A DNA stretch of 64,000 nucleotides from Theropithecus gelada (lineage: Eukaryota > Chordata > Mammalia > Primates > Cercopithecidae): the NCBI RefSeq assembly GCF_003255815.1, contig NC_037680.1, positions 26,072,304 through 26,136,303 of the forward strand, written 5' to 3'. Below, piece by piece: positions 34,800 through 46,357 of the stretch. How positions within the stretch are numbered: position 1 is the stretch's first letter; every line of letters starts with the position of its first letter. A model generated the notes under the pieces. It was not told the origin of the DNA. It was given only the letters and a program-made list of their open reading frames with translations, and did not search any database. The translations under genes were made by a program, and so were the position numbers.

Positions 34800-34815
34800 C
34801 GCATATCTTATTTCT

Positions 34816-34984
34816 AAGCCTGTTTCTAGAATTAACAGTGTACAGAGGAAATGTTAATGAAAACGCATTTATGCATGTTATTATCTTGCCTGGCTATCCC
34901 TAAACAGGTATGTATTTTAGTATGGCAGTTCCTAAACTCAATCTCCACACACAGGTAGGGGATCTTCTTTGGACTTTTTTCATA
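34816..34984. other. Flank of the retrocopy insertion
   Basis: No repeat recognised. The right flank should join the sequence left of 33570 in species lacking the insertion. Confidence 0.5.
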
Positions 34985-35215
34985 TTCATTCGATAAGTAT
35001 TTATTGGACACTTACTATGTGCCAATCACTGTTTCATGTTCCTGGTCTTTAAAGACTACATTCCAGGGAAAAAAATAAGGAAAACAGACAAATATAATAA
35101 TTACAAATATAAAAAATGTGATTGAGGCATCAAATGATAGGTTGGGTTAAAGAATAGTTAGGAGACCAACTTTAAAGAGATCAGGAAACACTACCCTGAG
35201 GAAATCTTCAGCACA
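34985..35215 (-). mobile_element. L2 3' end, antisense
   Basis: The plus strand reads 'agtatttattggacacttac', 'tatgtgccaatcactgtt', then 'actacattccagggaa', the reverse complement of an L2 3' end. The part beyond 35110 is uncertain. Confidence 0.65.
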
Positions 35216-35635
35216 TTGTAGAGACTTGCTTTCCCCAGGATCCCAAAGAATTAAATTCACCATTTTCAAAAGCACCTAATATGTTGCAGGGTAGGATCCT
35301 TAGAATCTTGCCATTCTTGCCTCACATGTCCTTCATCTCCACCAATGTTCAGTCAATGCACCTTCTCATTAAAATATCTATTTCTACCTCACCTGAAGCA
35401 CTTAAATACCTGCAGTGAACGAGTTAAATGATTAAAAATGCATTTTTCTTCCCAGTCTGTAGCAGTTCAACACATGAATTATGTCTTTGATTCTGGCAAC
35501 TCTTCTGCAACTAAAAAGATGTTTGAGAAAGGAAAACAGGAAATGCCACAGAGAAATGTGTCTCTTTGTTTTTTTGGAGAAAAATCTTCCCATCAGTGGC
35601 ACCCAGCAGAACAAAATGAAATATGCTAGTTTAAG
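35216..35635. other. Unassigned sequence
   Basis: No repeat recognised. Overlapping short frames on both strands at 35432-35809 show no family features. Confidence 0.45.
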
Positions 35636-35845
35636 AGTTAGCCAAACCTTGGAATTGGATTCTAGTTCTGCATCTTGCTTACTGTGGTGAGCTCGGTAAA
35701 TTACTGAACCACACTGAACCTCAATTTCCTCCTCTATAAAATGAGAATACAATACTCTATGTAATGTAACTCTAAGAATTAGAAATAATATATGTAAAGC
35801 ACTTAGCACAGCACCCTCTCACATATCTCTGGATAAATAGCTATT
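35636..35845 (+). mobile_element. MIR SINE, plus
   Basis: 'ggaattggattctagttctgc', 'ctcaatttcctcctctataaaatg' and 'atatatgtaaagcacttagcac' follow the MIR order in plus orientation. Confidence 0.8.
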
Positions 35846-36028
35846 GTTACCATTTCTTAACAACCTCATGAGTAATGTATGAATTGTTATCCACATTTTA
35901 TTTATACATTATCCTCATGGTATGCCAACCATGACCAGAGAGGTTCAATAACTTGCCCAGAATTAGAGTCAATGTGAGGCTTTAACTCCCAAACTGTGCT
36001 CTTAACTATGGTTACAGCACTATAGAAA
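35846..36028 (-). mobile_element. MIR SINE, minus
   Basis: 'aacaacctcatgagtaatg', 'gagaggttcaataacttgccc' and 'aactgtgctcttaactatggttac' follow the MIR order on the reverse strand. It directly follows a plus-strand MIR, so the two face each other. Confidence 0.75.
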
Positions 36029-37057
36029 AGATAATTGTAGAGTAGCACGTTAGTCAATTTCATTGGGTTGCATCTCTGGTGCAAGGCTATCCATTCAAAG
36101 AAGCACTTGGCAGATGGAGTATTACGTGGTGCCAGGATGCGCCGTAAAATCAAGAACCATGCCTGATTGACACTGAGAGTACTGATTTGCCTACAACTGC
36201 CTTCACTCAAGCAAGACTGAGCTCAAGGGATGGCATGAAAGCAAGAAGGGTAAGGAAGGTGAAATCCAGTGGATTACCATAATCCCTCATGGTCTCAAAG
36301 GAGTACACATATGCACCAAACATCAGTGAAGGAACCTAATGCAGACCACATTTTAAACATATTTTACATATTATGATGGGGAAAAAATTTTAGTTGAAAA
36401 GATTTGTCCAGATGTTGCAGTGCCCTAGCTACCAAGCAGGATTATATACAGGTCAGGAATCTTTTCTTAGGTGAAAAGGATTGGCACTAAAGAGAAAATG
36501 ACAGTGCTGAAACCGTTAGATTGTGGTTCAGGCAGAACTGAGGAGCAGGAACCATGGCAAAAATTCAAGCCTTTGAACAGAGTCACAGTGTGGACAGGAA
36601 AGAGAAGAAAAGGAAAGCAAAGGCGCACTGCCTCGCAGGGAAAGAACACTCCTGGGGCTTTGGTCATACATAGGTTTCTTGGTAGCAAAAGCTTTGAGGG
36701 AGCAACAAAGATCCCAGCAGTCCAAACCCTTTGATACAGCAGTCTACCCAAGTGAGCTCTCCTGAAATTGTTCCTGACTATTCTGATGAGGGGCCCTTCA
36801 AACTGATTTCTGGATTTTTTGACACAATCCCAGTTACTCTGTGATCTTTTTGTTTGTTTCCAGGACAGGAAAAAAAAAAAAGTTCTAGACTCGTATGTTT
36901 CCTGCCTTAGTTCTGGAATCAATCATTTCTCTGAGGAGCCCTGGTTGCATTTAATGGAGAACAATATTGAGAAGTCATGATCTGGGCACTAAGACTGTTC
37001 ATTCTTGTTAAGATTTTGCTGCTCCCAGGCCCTTGCAGTAGAGAGAGGTAGGAAAGG
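36029..37057. other. Unassigned sequence with a 151-codon open frame
   Basis: About 1 kb with no repeat I can name. The minus-strand frame at 36467-36922 encodes 151 residues, but much of the protein is irregular and crossed by a T-run-encoded FFFFF. A shorter plus-strand frame overlaps it. Nothing marks either as a real gene. It may be a worn retroviral or other repeat. Confidence 0.4.
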
Positions 37058-37400
37058 TATGTAGTCATGCATCACTTAACAGTGGGGATACATTCTGAGA
37101 AATGCATCATTACATGATTTTGTCACCATGGAAACATCAGAGTGTGCTTACACAAACCTAGATGGTATGGCTTACTACTCACCTAGGTTATATGGTACAG
37201 CCTATTGCTCCTAAGCTACAAACCTGTATAGCATTTTATTGTATTGAACACCTGTAGGCAATTGTAACACAATGGTAAGTATTTGCATATCCAAACATAG
37301 AAAATGTACAGTAAAAATACAGTATTATAATCTTATGGGACCACTGTCATTTATGTAGTCTGTCCTTGACCAAAATATCACTGAGTAGTACATGACTGTA
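37058..37400 (+). mobile_element. MER2 (non-autonomous Tigger-type DNA transposon)
   Basis: About 340 bp with inverted ends: gtagtcatgcatcacttaac at the left and gtagtacatgactgtata at the right. The interior has 'ggttatatggtacagcctattgctcctaagctacaaacctg' and 'cagtattataatcttatggg', in the MER2 order. TA dinucleotides sit next to both ends, as expected for a TcMar insertion. Confidence 0.93.
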
Positions 37401-37581
37401 TACGAGTGAGTGTGTGTGTGTATGTATACCATAACTTACATCTATATTTATTTATGAATCCATATATGTTAAAAACTTCAGAAATCATTCTAGTTTTATT
37501 CATTTCCATATTTGTAACTCTCTTCTGATACCTGGATCACCATGCCTTTAGCAGAATTACTTATTTGATAAAACTCCTGTG
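37401..37581. other. Unassigned sequence with short TG run
   Basis: Short TG run at 37404-37422. No other feature seen. Confidence 0.5.
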
Positions 37582-37962
37582 TATTAGTCTGTTCTCAAGC
37601 TGCTAGTAAAGACATGCCTAAGACTGGGTAATTTATTAAAAAGAAAAAAAAAAAACAGGTTTAATAGACTCACAGTTCCACATGGCTGGGGAGGCCTCAC
37701 AATCATGGCAGAAGGTAAAGGAGGAGCAAAGGCACGTCTTACATGGCAGCAGATAAGACAGCATGTGCAACGGAACTGTGTTTTATAAAACCATCAGATC
37801 TCATGAGACTTATTTACTGTCATGAGAACAACATGGGAAACTCCCCACCCCATGATTCAACTACCTCCCATAGGGTCCCTCCCATGACATATGGGGATTA
37901 TGAGAGCTACAATTCGAGGTGAGATTTGGGTGGGGACACAGGCAAACCCTATCACCCTATGT
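37582..37962 (-). mobile_element. MST/THE1-type LTR (ERVL-MaLR)
   Basis: The plus strand is the reverse complement of an MST/THE1 LTR. It opens with tgtattagtctgttctcaag and passes 'aatcatggcagaaggtaaagg' and 'atcagatctcatgagac'. It closes with 'gagatttgggtggggacac' and aaaccctatca. An A run (37640-37652) is an internal expansion. No internal sequence is attached, so it is a solo LTR. Confidence 0.92.
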
Positions 37963-38263
37963 CACCAGTCCCCATCTCCAGCTTTGCATAGATGCCCTCC
38001 TCACTTCACCTAGGCTCTGACCCCCAGGCCCGGGCCAGGCTACTCCCCATGGCCTGTGTGGAAGCCTCCATCCCGTCTCCAACTCAGATAGCCCAAGTAT
38101 AGTAACTTATTCAAGTATAAATAGAATAAAAATGTACATAACTTTGAGTATCTATGGTCTACATTTCATTTTTCAGTATTTAGGAAAAGTTGATTTGAGT
38201 AGTTTTCTATTTAGTTTCTAATAAAGAACAATCTTCCCTGTGATACCCTGTATTTGTCTAATA
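37963..38263. other. Unassigned sequence
   Basis: A slightly GC-rich stretch at 37965-38090, then AT-rich. No repeat recognised. Confidence 0.45.
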
Positions 38264-38505
38264 CAGGGGCTTGCAAGCAGATTGTGGGACAAATTCTGCC
38301 TATGGCCTGATAGTATACAGCCTGTATACTAGTTGTATATAGATAATATATATACAATATACACAGTTAGTATACAGCAATCTAAGAATGGTTTTTACAT
38401 TTCTTAAGGGTTGTAAAAAAATATATGTGACAGAGACCATATGTGATCCGGAAAAACTTAAGTATTTACTATCTGGCTCTTTACAGAAAAAGTTTGCCAG
38501 CCCTG
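38264..38505 (-). mobile_element. hAT-Charlie-type non-autonomous element
   Basis: Inverted ends are caggggcttgcaagc on the left and gtttgccagccctg on the right. The interior has 'gaccatatgtgatccggaaa' and 'tttactatctggctctttacag', reverse complements of a common MER-type hAT element. A TA-rich run at 38320-38370 is extra. Flanks gtctaata and gtctggga are compatible with a worn 8-bp duplication. Confidence 0.7.
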
Positions 38506-39078
38506 GTCTGGGATATCTTACTGCTCTGCCAACTTGGCTAACTCATTTACCAGGAGGTAGTGACATAAAATGAAATAAGTTTCTGAGCTGCTTTAAGCCT
38601 CAAGGACTAAATAAGTTGCAAGTAACCAGTGAAATTGCCATCATATCAAAACAGAAATAATGAATAACTTGCAAAATCATCAGTGAGAACAGGATAGTGC
38701 TAAAGATACAATCTAAGTCACCCCACCCCTTATCTTAGACTAAACATGCCAAGCTCCATTTGCCTCTGATTTGCATGGTCATTAGTGGAAGCCTGGCCTC
38801 CAATACTATTTATTTCAATAAACATCTTCTTATGTAAAATCCTAATGCTTGATTATATGAATTCATATAATTACAGAATTAATGGAGTATAACCCTAATT
38901 CAAATTCAAAATTAAGTCAATTTTGAACTAAAATATAATTGATTGCAAGAATTACATAACCCTAGAAGTAGAGTGCTTCAGAAGAACAAGGTCATTATTT
39001 CTTAGCTACATGTCAAATAATAATAGGGTGGGAGGGTCAAATTGTCATCTTTGAACTAATATAGCACCCACTTATTAG
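38506..39078. other. Unassigned AT-rich sequence
   Basis: No repeat or gene recognised. Confidence 0.45.
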
Positions 39079-39089
39079 TAAACCTTGTA

Positions 39090-39392
39090 GGGTCAGGTGC
39101 AGTGGTTCATGCCTATAATCCCAGCACTTTGGGAGGCCGAGGCAGGCAGATCACCTGAGGTTGGGAGTTCGAGACCAGCCTGATCAACATGGAGAAATCC
39201 CGTCTCTACTAAAAATATAAAATTAGCCGGGCGTTGTGGTGCATCCCTCTAATCCCAGCTACTCGGGAAGCTGAGGCAGGAGAATCACTTGATCCCAGGA
39301 AGTGGAAGTTGCAGTGAGTCAATATCATACCATTGTACTCCAGCCTGGGCAACAAGAGCAAAACTCCGTCTCAAAAATAAATAAATAAAATA
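39090..39392 (+). mobile_element. AluS-type SINE
   Basis: Plus-strand full-length Alu from 'gggtcaggtgcagtggttc' to an (AAAT)n tail. The target-site duplication taaaYcttgta lies at 39079-39089 and 39391-39401. Confidence 0.95.
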
Positions 39393-39401
39393 AATCTTGT
39401 A

Positions 39402-41194
39402 TATTTGGTTTACTACTTTGTATTAGAAACTCATAGGCCTGGTTTCTTAGAGGCAAAATTGCAGTTTATGGATGAAGATAAGAAAAACCCATTTACATGG
39501 CTACAGTAAAAAGTGGAATGCACAGAAACCGCTCCAAAGCTCTGCTAACAAAAGCATGCCTGACACAATTTTCTTTCTTCACCAACACAAGAGAAAGAAA
39601 AGCTATGCTCAGCATTGTTTATCAATTTAAGTGCATTAATTCTATTTTCCACATATTGTGATTTCCCTGCCTTAAAAACAAAAAAAAAATCTCTTTTTTT
39701 GGAAGAAAGGTTTTAAATAGCTTCAGTCTGTTCCCTTTATTTCTTTTCTCACCCAAGCAGTGCCCTCAGACAATTGGGGGCATATAAAGGAAAAGTAATA
39801 TGAAGGGGGGGAAGAAATAACAACTCAAAAAAAAAAATATTCACAGTGCCATGAATTCATATTCCACTATTAGTTTACAGTCTCACATAACAGCTTAGGC
39901 TGAAATGTGAGTTCCAGTGCAATGCTTGTACTAATTGTTCTGAATAATTCAGGTTTTATCACTTTCCAGGGCCTCTCTGAAGTGGGGTTGCTGGAAGCCA
40001 TATTTGCTTCTTCAGCACCCACAATATGATGATTGTTATGCTGCAAACTACACAGTGAGCCGGAGCTGCTTGATTTGGAAGGCCGAACAGAGGAGAAATT
40101 TGAGAGCATCAGCCAGTCTGAGAAACAAACCAGTGTTTAGTGCATTCCACATGCACTAAGATTGGAATCTTACCTGAGTTTATGGATTGCTGTGCATAGT
40201 CTACTTTAACAAGGTTAGAGAAATCTCTAATTGCAGTTTTTGTTTTCTTTGGCTCAAGAGTGAAATTCTGAAGCAGGTGATAACTCAAAATAGGTCCCGG
40301 AGAGAATAAAGAAAGAAAATTAGGAAAATAAATAAATAAAAATAAATTTAAAAATACCTCATTCAACTGCTTTGTCTGCGTAATAACATTGAGCATGACT
40401 GTCACTCTGAAGACATATTAGCTCATTTAGGTAATTAGTGTGAGCAGCATGTTTCCCTACTTATTCCATTCAATTATAGGGTTCTCACTTTGTCATTACT
40501 GGAGTGTCTTAATGTGACTTGTAATTAGTGTAATTACAATCCAATGTTAATTATATCTGCCACTTAGACATAATTTTATATAGTAATGGTCTCTAATCTC
40601 AATAACCTTATTATGTTGTTTATTCAAACAGGAATTAAGTCTTCTTTCATGCTTCAAATATGGAGATTACAAAAAAGTACCGCTTGTGTCATTTTGATGG
40701 TTATGACAAGGGAATCTCTGAAATAGCAAAATCATATTTGAGACAATGTCTGCATGTGCAAACAATTAACAGCAGTTCCTCCCTGTTTCCGGAAATATGC
40801 CTATGTATCTCCAAATAACTGTGTTTAGAGGCAGTTTGAGCCTCGACTTGCTCATGAATTCTGGGAAGAACTAATGCGTGTACATGTTGTAGAAGCCTAT
40901 TACTGTGGTTCCGTTTATTAGAATACCAAATACACTCATTGCTGGCCATTTAATGGACCATTGCTCCGAGTAACTAACCACTGTATACAATGTAATAATA
41001 TCACCTTGCATTTGAAGAGCACATTATCTTTTAAAGTGCTTTTAAAAATATTATTTCAGTTAATCTTGGAAACAACTTCATGGGAATAGTGATGGTAGGT
41101 ATCAGATCATTGCAATAGATTGAATAAAAATGAAAGGACATTGGCCATGTTCACTTAACAAGGGAAGACCTATTAATCAGAAGCCAATTTAGCA
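39402..41194. other. Repeat-free stretch, possible regulatory DNA
   Basis: About 1.8 kb with no recognised repeat. Several homeodomain-type TAATTA cores cluster at 40434-40550, including gtaattagtgtgag (about 40434) and gtaattagtgtaattac (about 40522). The frames at 39870-40405 on the minus strand are short and show no family features. Confidence 0.4.
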
Positions 41195-41452
41195 GAGCCA
41201 TTAATAGCATGGGCTCTACAGTTAACATTTCTAGGTTTTGAATCCCAGCTCTTCCATCTGAAAATTTAGGGCCCTTCAGTAAGTTTCTTAACTCCTCTAA
41301 CCATCAGTCTCCTCATCTGTATGTCAGAAATAGCAACAAGATCTAATCCATAGAATGGTTACAAGGATTAAATGAGCTATAGAGAAAAAGCTTAAAACAG
41401 TTTTGGCCACAAACTAAAAACTAAATAAATATTGGCTGCCATTATTGTTACT
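41195..41452 (+). mobile_element. MIR SINE, nearly full length
   Basis: 'agcatgggctctacagttaac', 'ggttttgaatcccagctcttcc', 'cagtctcctcatctgtatg' and 'acaaggattaaatgagcta' lie in MIR order on the plus strand. Confidence 0.85.
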
Positions 41453-42808
41453 CTCAACAGCACTCTCATCTCTTGATTTGTGACCCTATATTTTTTCCCA
41501 TAAACCACATCACTTTCTTATAGATTTCCTTATGCTAACTACTAATTAAAGGTTTGATCTATACACTGCATGTTTTGTGTGCAGATAGTTTATTCATTTA
41601 GAAATAGATAACTCTGACCAAGAACTATTCAATAAAGCTAAAAGGAAGGATCCTTTAAGCCAAATCAGCTGTAATAAAAATGCAATACCAAGAAATTCCT
41701 TAGGAAAAGATTCAGTGGTTTTATTGCCACGAGCACCAACACTTCACACTTCCTGACATACTCAGAGTGGTACTTCTTGTTACTATATTTCATGAATCCT
41801 GAAAAACTTAACACAGCCAAATGCAATAGTATGTGCAAAGTAGTCTTTACACACAGGCCTACAAAAATATTGGTTATTATTTATTTAACAGATCTCAGTA
41901 ACTGTATTTTTGACAGAAATATTAAGTCAGAATGTTAAGATTTACAAATCTTTCCTTTTGAGCTTTCTCATTGCTTTTAAGCTCAAGTTTCTATCCTGAT
42001 TTTCCAGAAACAAATAGGTTGCATACCAAGTTTTGAAATGCCTTGCCTTCTCTTAATGTATGGTAATTTCTCTGATGAAGTTGACAAAGAATGAGTATTC
42101 TCATCATCTATTCAGTAATAAACAAGAAGATAGTTTTTGCTGCTAACTTCTCTAGGCTAACAACAACATCAACAATGACCCACTACATTCCTGGCTATTT
42201 TTTTAGGTCATTTTTAAAGTTCTCAGGTAGGGAAAATATTAGCTCTTGGAGTGTGCTCTAGGCTGGGGGAAATTGCTGGACCTGCTCGAGGTTGTAGAAG
42301 TATAAACACAACCTGTTGGGAAACCTTTGGAATGTGCCTTGCGGCCAGGGCACATTAAATACTAACTAGCAGCTCTTCTGACTTTTTGTTTTATTTTTAA
42401 TTATTTGCATGTAATGTTGAGACAATTTTGCTGAACAAACCAAAACAAAACACAACACAACAACAACAACAACAACAAAAACACGAAGAGATATCAATTC
42501 CTCCCTCTCAATTCTTGGAGTAACTGCAATGACCCAGGTTTAGACTTGAAGCTTCAAAAGATGTGGATGAATTCTCACTCCCAGAAGAAACCTTCACAAG
42601 GAGGCATCAGGTTTTAACGTTTGCAAGTGCATGAAGACAGTCATCTCTTCAAGCTGCATGAGGGTTAAGAACTCACAAGCCCTCCAGCCTGTTGGCCATC
42701 CTTCTAATTAGTCACGGATGACCTCAGACTGCTTCTCCTAGAGTGCAAGTCTCCATTCTTGTCTGGAAACACTGCTATCGAGTGGTAGTGGTGTGCAGCT
42801 TAAGAAAT
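41453..42808. other. Unassigned sequence with a (CAA)n run
   Basis: No repeat recognised except a CAA-rich simple run at 42437-42482. No credible gene. Confidence 0.45.
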
Positions 42809-42817
42809 AGAGGTAGT

Positions 42818-43211
42818 GGCCAGGCGCAAAGGCTCACACCTGTAATTCCAGCACTTTGGGAGGCTGAAGCAGGTGGATCACCTGAGATCAGGAGTTCAAG
42901 ACCAGCATGGCCAACATGGTAAAACCCCATCTCTACTAAAAGTACAAAAATTAGCCAGGCACGGTGGTGGGCACCTGTAATCTCAGCTACTCAGGAGGCT
43001 GAGGCAGCAGAATCGCTGGAACCCGGGAGGCAGAGGTTGCAGTGAGCCAAGATCGCGCCATTGCACTCCAGCTTGGGTGACAACAGCGAGATTCCATCTC
43101 AAAAAAAAAAAAAAACAAACAAAGCAAACAAAAAAAAAAACAGAAAAAAAGAAGGGATGGAGGGAGGGAGGCAAGGAAGGAAGGAAGGAAGGAAGGAAGA
43201 AAGAAAGAAAG
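42818..43211 (+). mobile_element. AluS-type SINE with expanded purine tail
   Basis: Plus-strand Alu from ggccaggcgcaaaggctc to about 43100. Its tail has evolved into A/C-rich units and then a (GGAA)n/(GAAA)n tract to 43211. Imperfect target-site duplications agagRtagt lie at 42809-42817 and 43212-43220. Open frames across the tail are low-complexity. Confidence 0.93.
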
Positions 43212-43220
43212 AGAGATAGT

Positions 43221-43611
43221 ATTCTCATGAAGAAACTCCCACAGGTTGACAGGAGGCCATGGTAGGAAAAGGTGTTGCTCAGAGGCTGATGATGTATTTC
43301 TATTCCTCTTCCCAGAATTGGGTAAGTTGGATACCTTGACAGTTCTCTTGACCACCTTATGGCTTACTTTCCTCATCTGAAATTATTTCTTGACTTCATC
43401 ATTTTCCAAATATTCATGAAGACAAAATACAAAATTAAGTTATATTTATTAAATACTTTATGTTCTTAGAAAAAAATATGAGTTGCTAATAGTGGTGATG
43501 ATTTCATAGGTGAGAGGTTGTCTGAGAAGCCAAAACAATGTTTGTCTAAAACGAGGGCAAGAGTTTGGAATTTGTATATACATACACATATTAACAACAG
43601 GGATGGTAGAA
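43221..43611. other. Unassigned sequence
   Basis: No repeat or gene recognised. Confidence 0.45.
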
Positions 43612-43832
43612 TTGTGTAAGGCTTTGGGATCAGACAGGACTAAGTTCAAAGCCAGGCTCCACTGGTTTGCAGCTGCAGTCATGATGGACACTTAACCTCA
43701 CTAAGAGACAGTTTCTTTATCTGTAAAATAGTGACATTAATAGCATCTTGAAAGGGCTACTGTGAGGATTATATGAGATGATGAATGTCATGTACTTAGC
43801 AGGTTCTGGACTCAAAAAGGGCAACTGTTATG
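43612..43832 (+). mobile_element. MIR SINE
   Basis: 'ggctttgggatcagacagg', 'agacagtttctttatctgtaaaatag' and 'gtgaggattatatgagatgatg' follow MIR order on the plus strand. Confidence 0.8.
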
Positions 43833-44169
43833 ATGAGAGTAGACCATGATAATGAACATCAATTTTATGCTACCTGCCATAAGAAACAATTAGAAGGTTC
43901 TAAAATATGAAATACTTTATGGTTTCAGAAGATTATTCTGTTGTGAAGAAAATGGATGAATGGTAATAGGCTAATGCAGGGAAAATTATTGGGAGACTGT
44001 CATCCAGGTGAAGGAAAACAGTTGTTTGGATATGAATTTTTGCAGTAGAAGTGGTGACAGGTGAACAAATACAGGCGATATTTTGGAGGTCTCATCAAGC
44101 GGACTCTGATGGCTTGGATGTGGGATGTGAGAAGAAGAAGGATCCAGGTTTTGAGCCGGAGCAGTTGTG
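43833..44169. other. Unassigned sequence
   Basis: No repeat recognised. It could belong to the LTR-like stretch that follows. Confidence 0.4.
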
Positions 44170-44645
44170 TGGATGGTGGTGTGATGTAGCAGATGCTGTG
44201 GTGTGCTGCCCAAATCCTTCCTTCCCACGTTCAGGAAAAAGGCACTCATTCCCCAGCCTCTGGGAGTGTTGGCTGCTGACTGCTCATAGCCAAGTCCCTC
44301 CCTGGAAACTGCTCTCAGCTGAAAGTTGCTGCCTTGCCCAAAGCTGAACATCCTTCCCAGAGACAGCCTCTAGACAAAGACTGGTAGATAATAGGCTAAA
44401 AAGGCTTGGCCCGCTAAAATGTGGAGCAAAATTCAGAACAATTCTAAAGTGCCACCCAGCTCAGAGATCTCCATAGGTGCATCTGAGGCCTTTGTTGTGG
44501 AATGCAGTTCTGTTTCTTTCTCTGTCCAGTCTTGCTTTCTACTCCCTCAGATGGTGTGGTTCCAGAAAACCCTCCCAACAATTTCCTTTACGCAGATCTC
44601 TGCTTCAGAATCTGTTTCCAGGGTATCCAACCTGAGAGGATTTGT
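44170..44645 (+). mobile_element. Possible ERVL-type LTR (left of a pair)
   Basis: The 3' part reads 'cttgctttctactccctcag', then 'acaatttcctttacgcagatctctgcttcagaatctgtttccagg' and 'tccaacctgagag', similar to the R/U5 end of ancient ERVL LTRs. It can be aligned by eye with 47930-48030. The family is not assigned. The sequence after it, 44750-45540, might be internal retroviral sequence. Confidence 0.4.
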
Positions 44646-45661
44646 GTTAGTTGAGGCTCTACCAGCAACATCTAAAAATGGGATGTTGGAACTAGATCAT
44701 CACCTGCTAACAGGCCAGCCATGAGGGCTCCTTCCCTGATAGACATCGATAGTATTGTAGCATACTATAATGGGTCCCTTGTTACAACTGTCACAATTAA
44801 TGAAATGGAATGAAATACTGATAGAAAGGGAAGCACTGGTTAGTGCATTAGGTCATGTGATTGAGAGGTTCAAGACTATGGCTTTGCATGGCTTTCTGGA
44901 AGCTGTCAATGAACTGAACAAGTTAATGATAGTCCGAGGTTAAATGATCACCAACTTGAAAAAATAAAACAAAAAAGTGGACGTTTTTGGCAGAATGTAA
45001 AGATATATTCACCTACCATAACTGCAGTGCACACAACATGTTTATTAAACTCAGGACAAAGGCAGAAGATTAGCAGAGCCCAGAGAAGATCAAATTCCCA
45101 ACCACCAGAACATCTTATAACTATGGTCAAGGTTCTGATTGAGAATAAGTGAGATCCTCAGAGGTAGGATGGGGCTATTTGAGTGGCTAAACAAAAAAAA
45201 AGTTGAGTCACTAGGTTTCCCTGAACCGACTTCCCTGAAGAAGTGGTCTGTCCTCCTGGTTAAAGTGTAGGTGTGCTCCACTATTGTCCAATGAACATAT
45301 CAAGGCATCTGCTTTGCAGGAGAACATTCCTCCCTACCTTCCTAAATGGGCTGTAGACCAATAATTATAAAAATATGACATAATCTAGTTGCAAGACTGC
45401 TGGGTCTGTTTAGAGACCCAAGGTATACATACTAAAGGAGCTTCAGGATACATCCAGCGTATTCCAACAGAGGTGGAGAGGTAGTACGGACTTGGATTCT
45501 GAGACTATGGGTCAAGAGGAGGAGGGCAGAACATAAAGTTGGAAAAGGGATCATTTCTTTTTAAAAATCATGTTAATATATTTATTGAGATAAATTTGTT
45601 GATAGGGAAACACTATCCTTTGACAACACTAGATTTAACACTACTATATCACTGAACTCAG
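44646..45661. other. Unassigned, possibly worn ERV internal sequence
   Basis: The text at 44780-44960 and 45140-45540 has the base composition of old coding retroviral DNA, but I cannot match a specific gag or pol motif. No open frame above 65 codons supports a gene. Confidence 0.3.
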
Positions 45662-46357
45662 AGCTCACTCAAAGAAGCAGAACCAATAGGAAATTGTGCC
45701 TGTGTGTATACCATGCATACACATGTATGCACATATATATGTACATGTATACACACATAATATTTTTACAAAGAAATTGGCTTACACACTTATCGGGGCT
45801 AAGTGTGTTCTAATTCATGGAGAAGGCAGTCGGTAAGGGAAGATCAAGAGCGAGATGAAAATTCACAAATACAGACCAAAGTTGTAATCCACAATTATTT
45901 CTGTCTTTCAGAGAAGCCTCACCCCTGCACTTAGGGCCTCCCAGATGGATAGTGCCTCTTACATAAAATCAACTGATTAAGAACTTTTATTATATCAGCA
46001 AAATCCCTTCACAGTAACACCTAAATTAGTATTGATTAAAAAACTGCAACTCTTTGGGAGGCCGAGGCAGGCTGATCATGAGGTCAGGAGATCGAGACCA
46101 TCTTGGCTAACACGGTGAAATCCCATCTTTACTAAAAATACAAAAAATTAGCCAGGCATGGTGGTGAGCACCTGTCGTCCCGGCTACTCAGAAGGCTGAG
46201 GCAGGAGAATGGCGTGAATCCGGGAGGCGGAGTTTGCACTGAGCCGAGATCGCACCACTGCACTCCAGCCTTGGTGACAGAGCGCGACTCTGTTTCAAAA
46301 AAAAAAAAAAAAAAAACTGGGCACTTTAGTATAGCCAAGGTGACACACCAAAAAAGC
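45662..46357 (-). mobile_element. MLT2-type LTR split by an Alu
   Basis: Reverse-oriented MLT2: 'caaagaagcagaaccaatagg' at the left, a TG/TA-rich run at 45700-45770, 'aagaaattggcttacac', then 'gtaacacctaaattagt' and gattaaaaaactg. After the Alu it resumes with gggcactttagtatagcc and 'aaggtgacacacc'. Plain reading across the Alu gives the normal MLT2 order. Confidence 0.8.
46047..46318 (+). mobile_element. AluY SINE, 5'-truncated
   Basis: Begins at 'caactctttgggaggccgagg', so about 30 bp of the Alu head are missing, and ends in an A-tail to about 46315. The aaaaaactg duplication at 46038-46046 and 46311-46319 shows a normal insertion of a truncated copy into the MLT2 LTR. AluY features include aggtcaggagatcgagacc. 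Confidence 0.93.

Larger units (their letters stand above)
33585..34800 (-). mobile_element. Retrocopy of an antisense L1 chimeric RNA
   Basis: A 1.2-kb insertion bracketed by a 15-bp exact direct repeat, gcatatcttatttct, at 33570-33584 and 34801-34815. A poly(T) run (33585-33593) lies at the left, so the copied RNA was the minus strand. The pre-insertion site reads tttct/aag, close to an L1 endonuclease site. On the plus strand the insert holds an old L1M 3' piece (33594-33861) joined to an internal piece of L1PA ORF2 (33862-34799), both in sense. The RNA therefore carried them in antisense. The L1PA homology stops exactly at the right copy of the direct repeat. Confidence 0.85.

Noticed and set aside
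42987..43376. 129-residue minus-strand open frame
   Set aside because: Runs over the Alu and its GGAA tail; the product is Alu and simple repeat.
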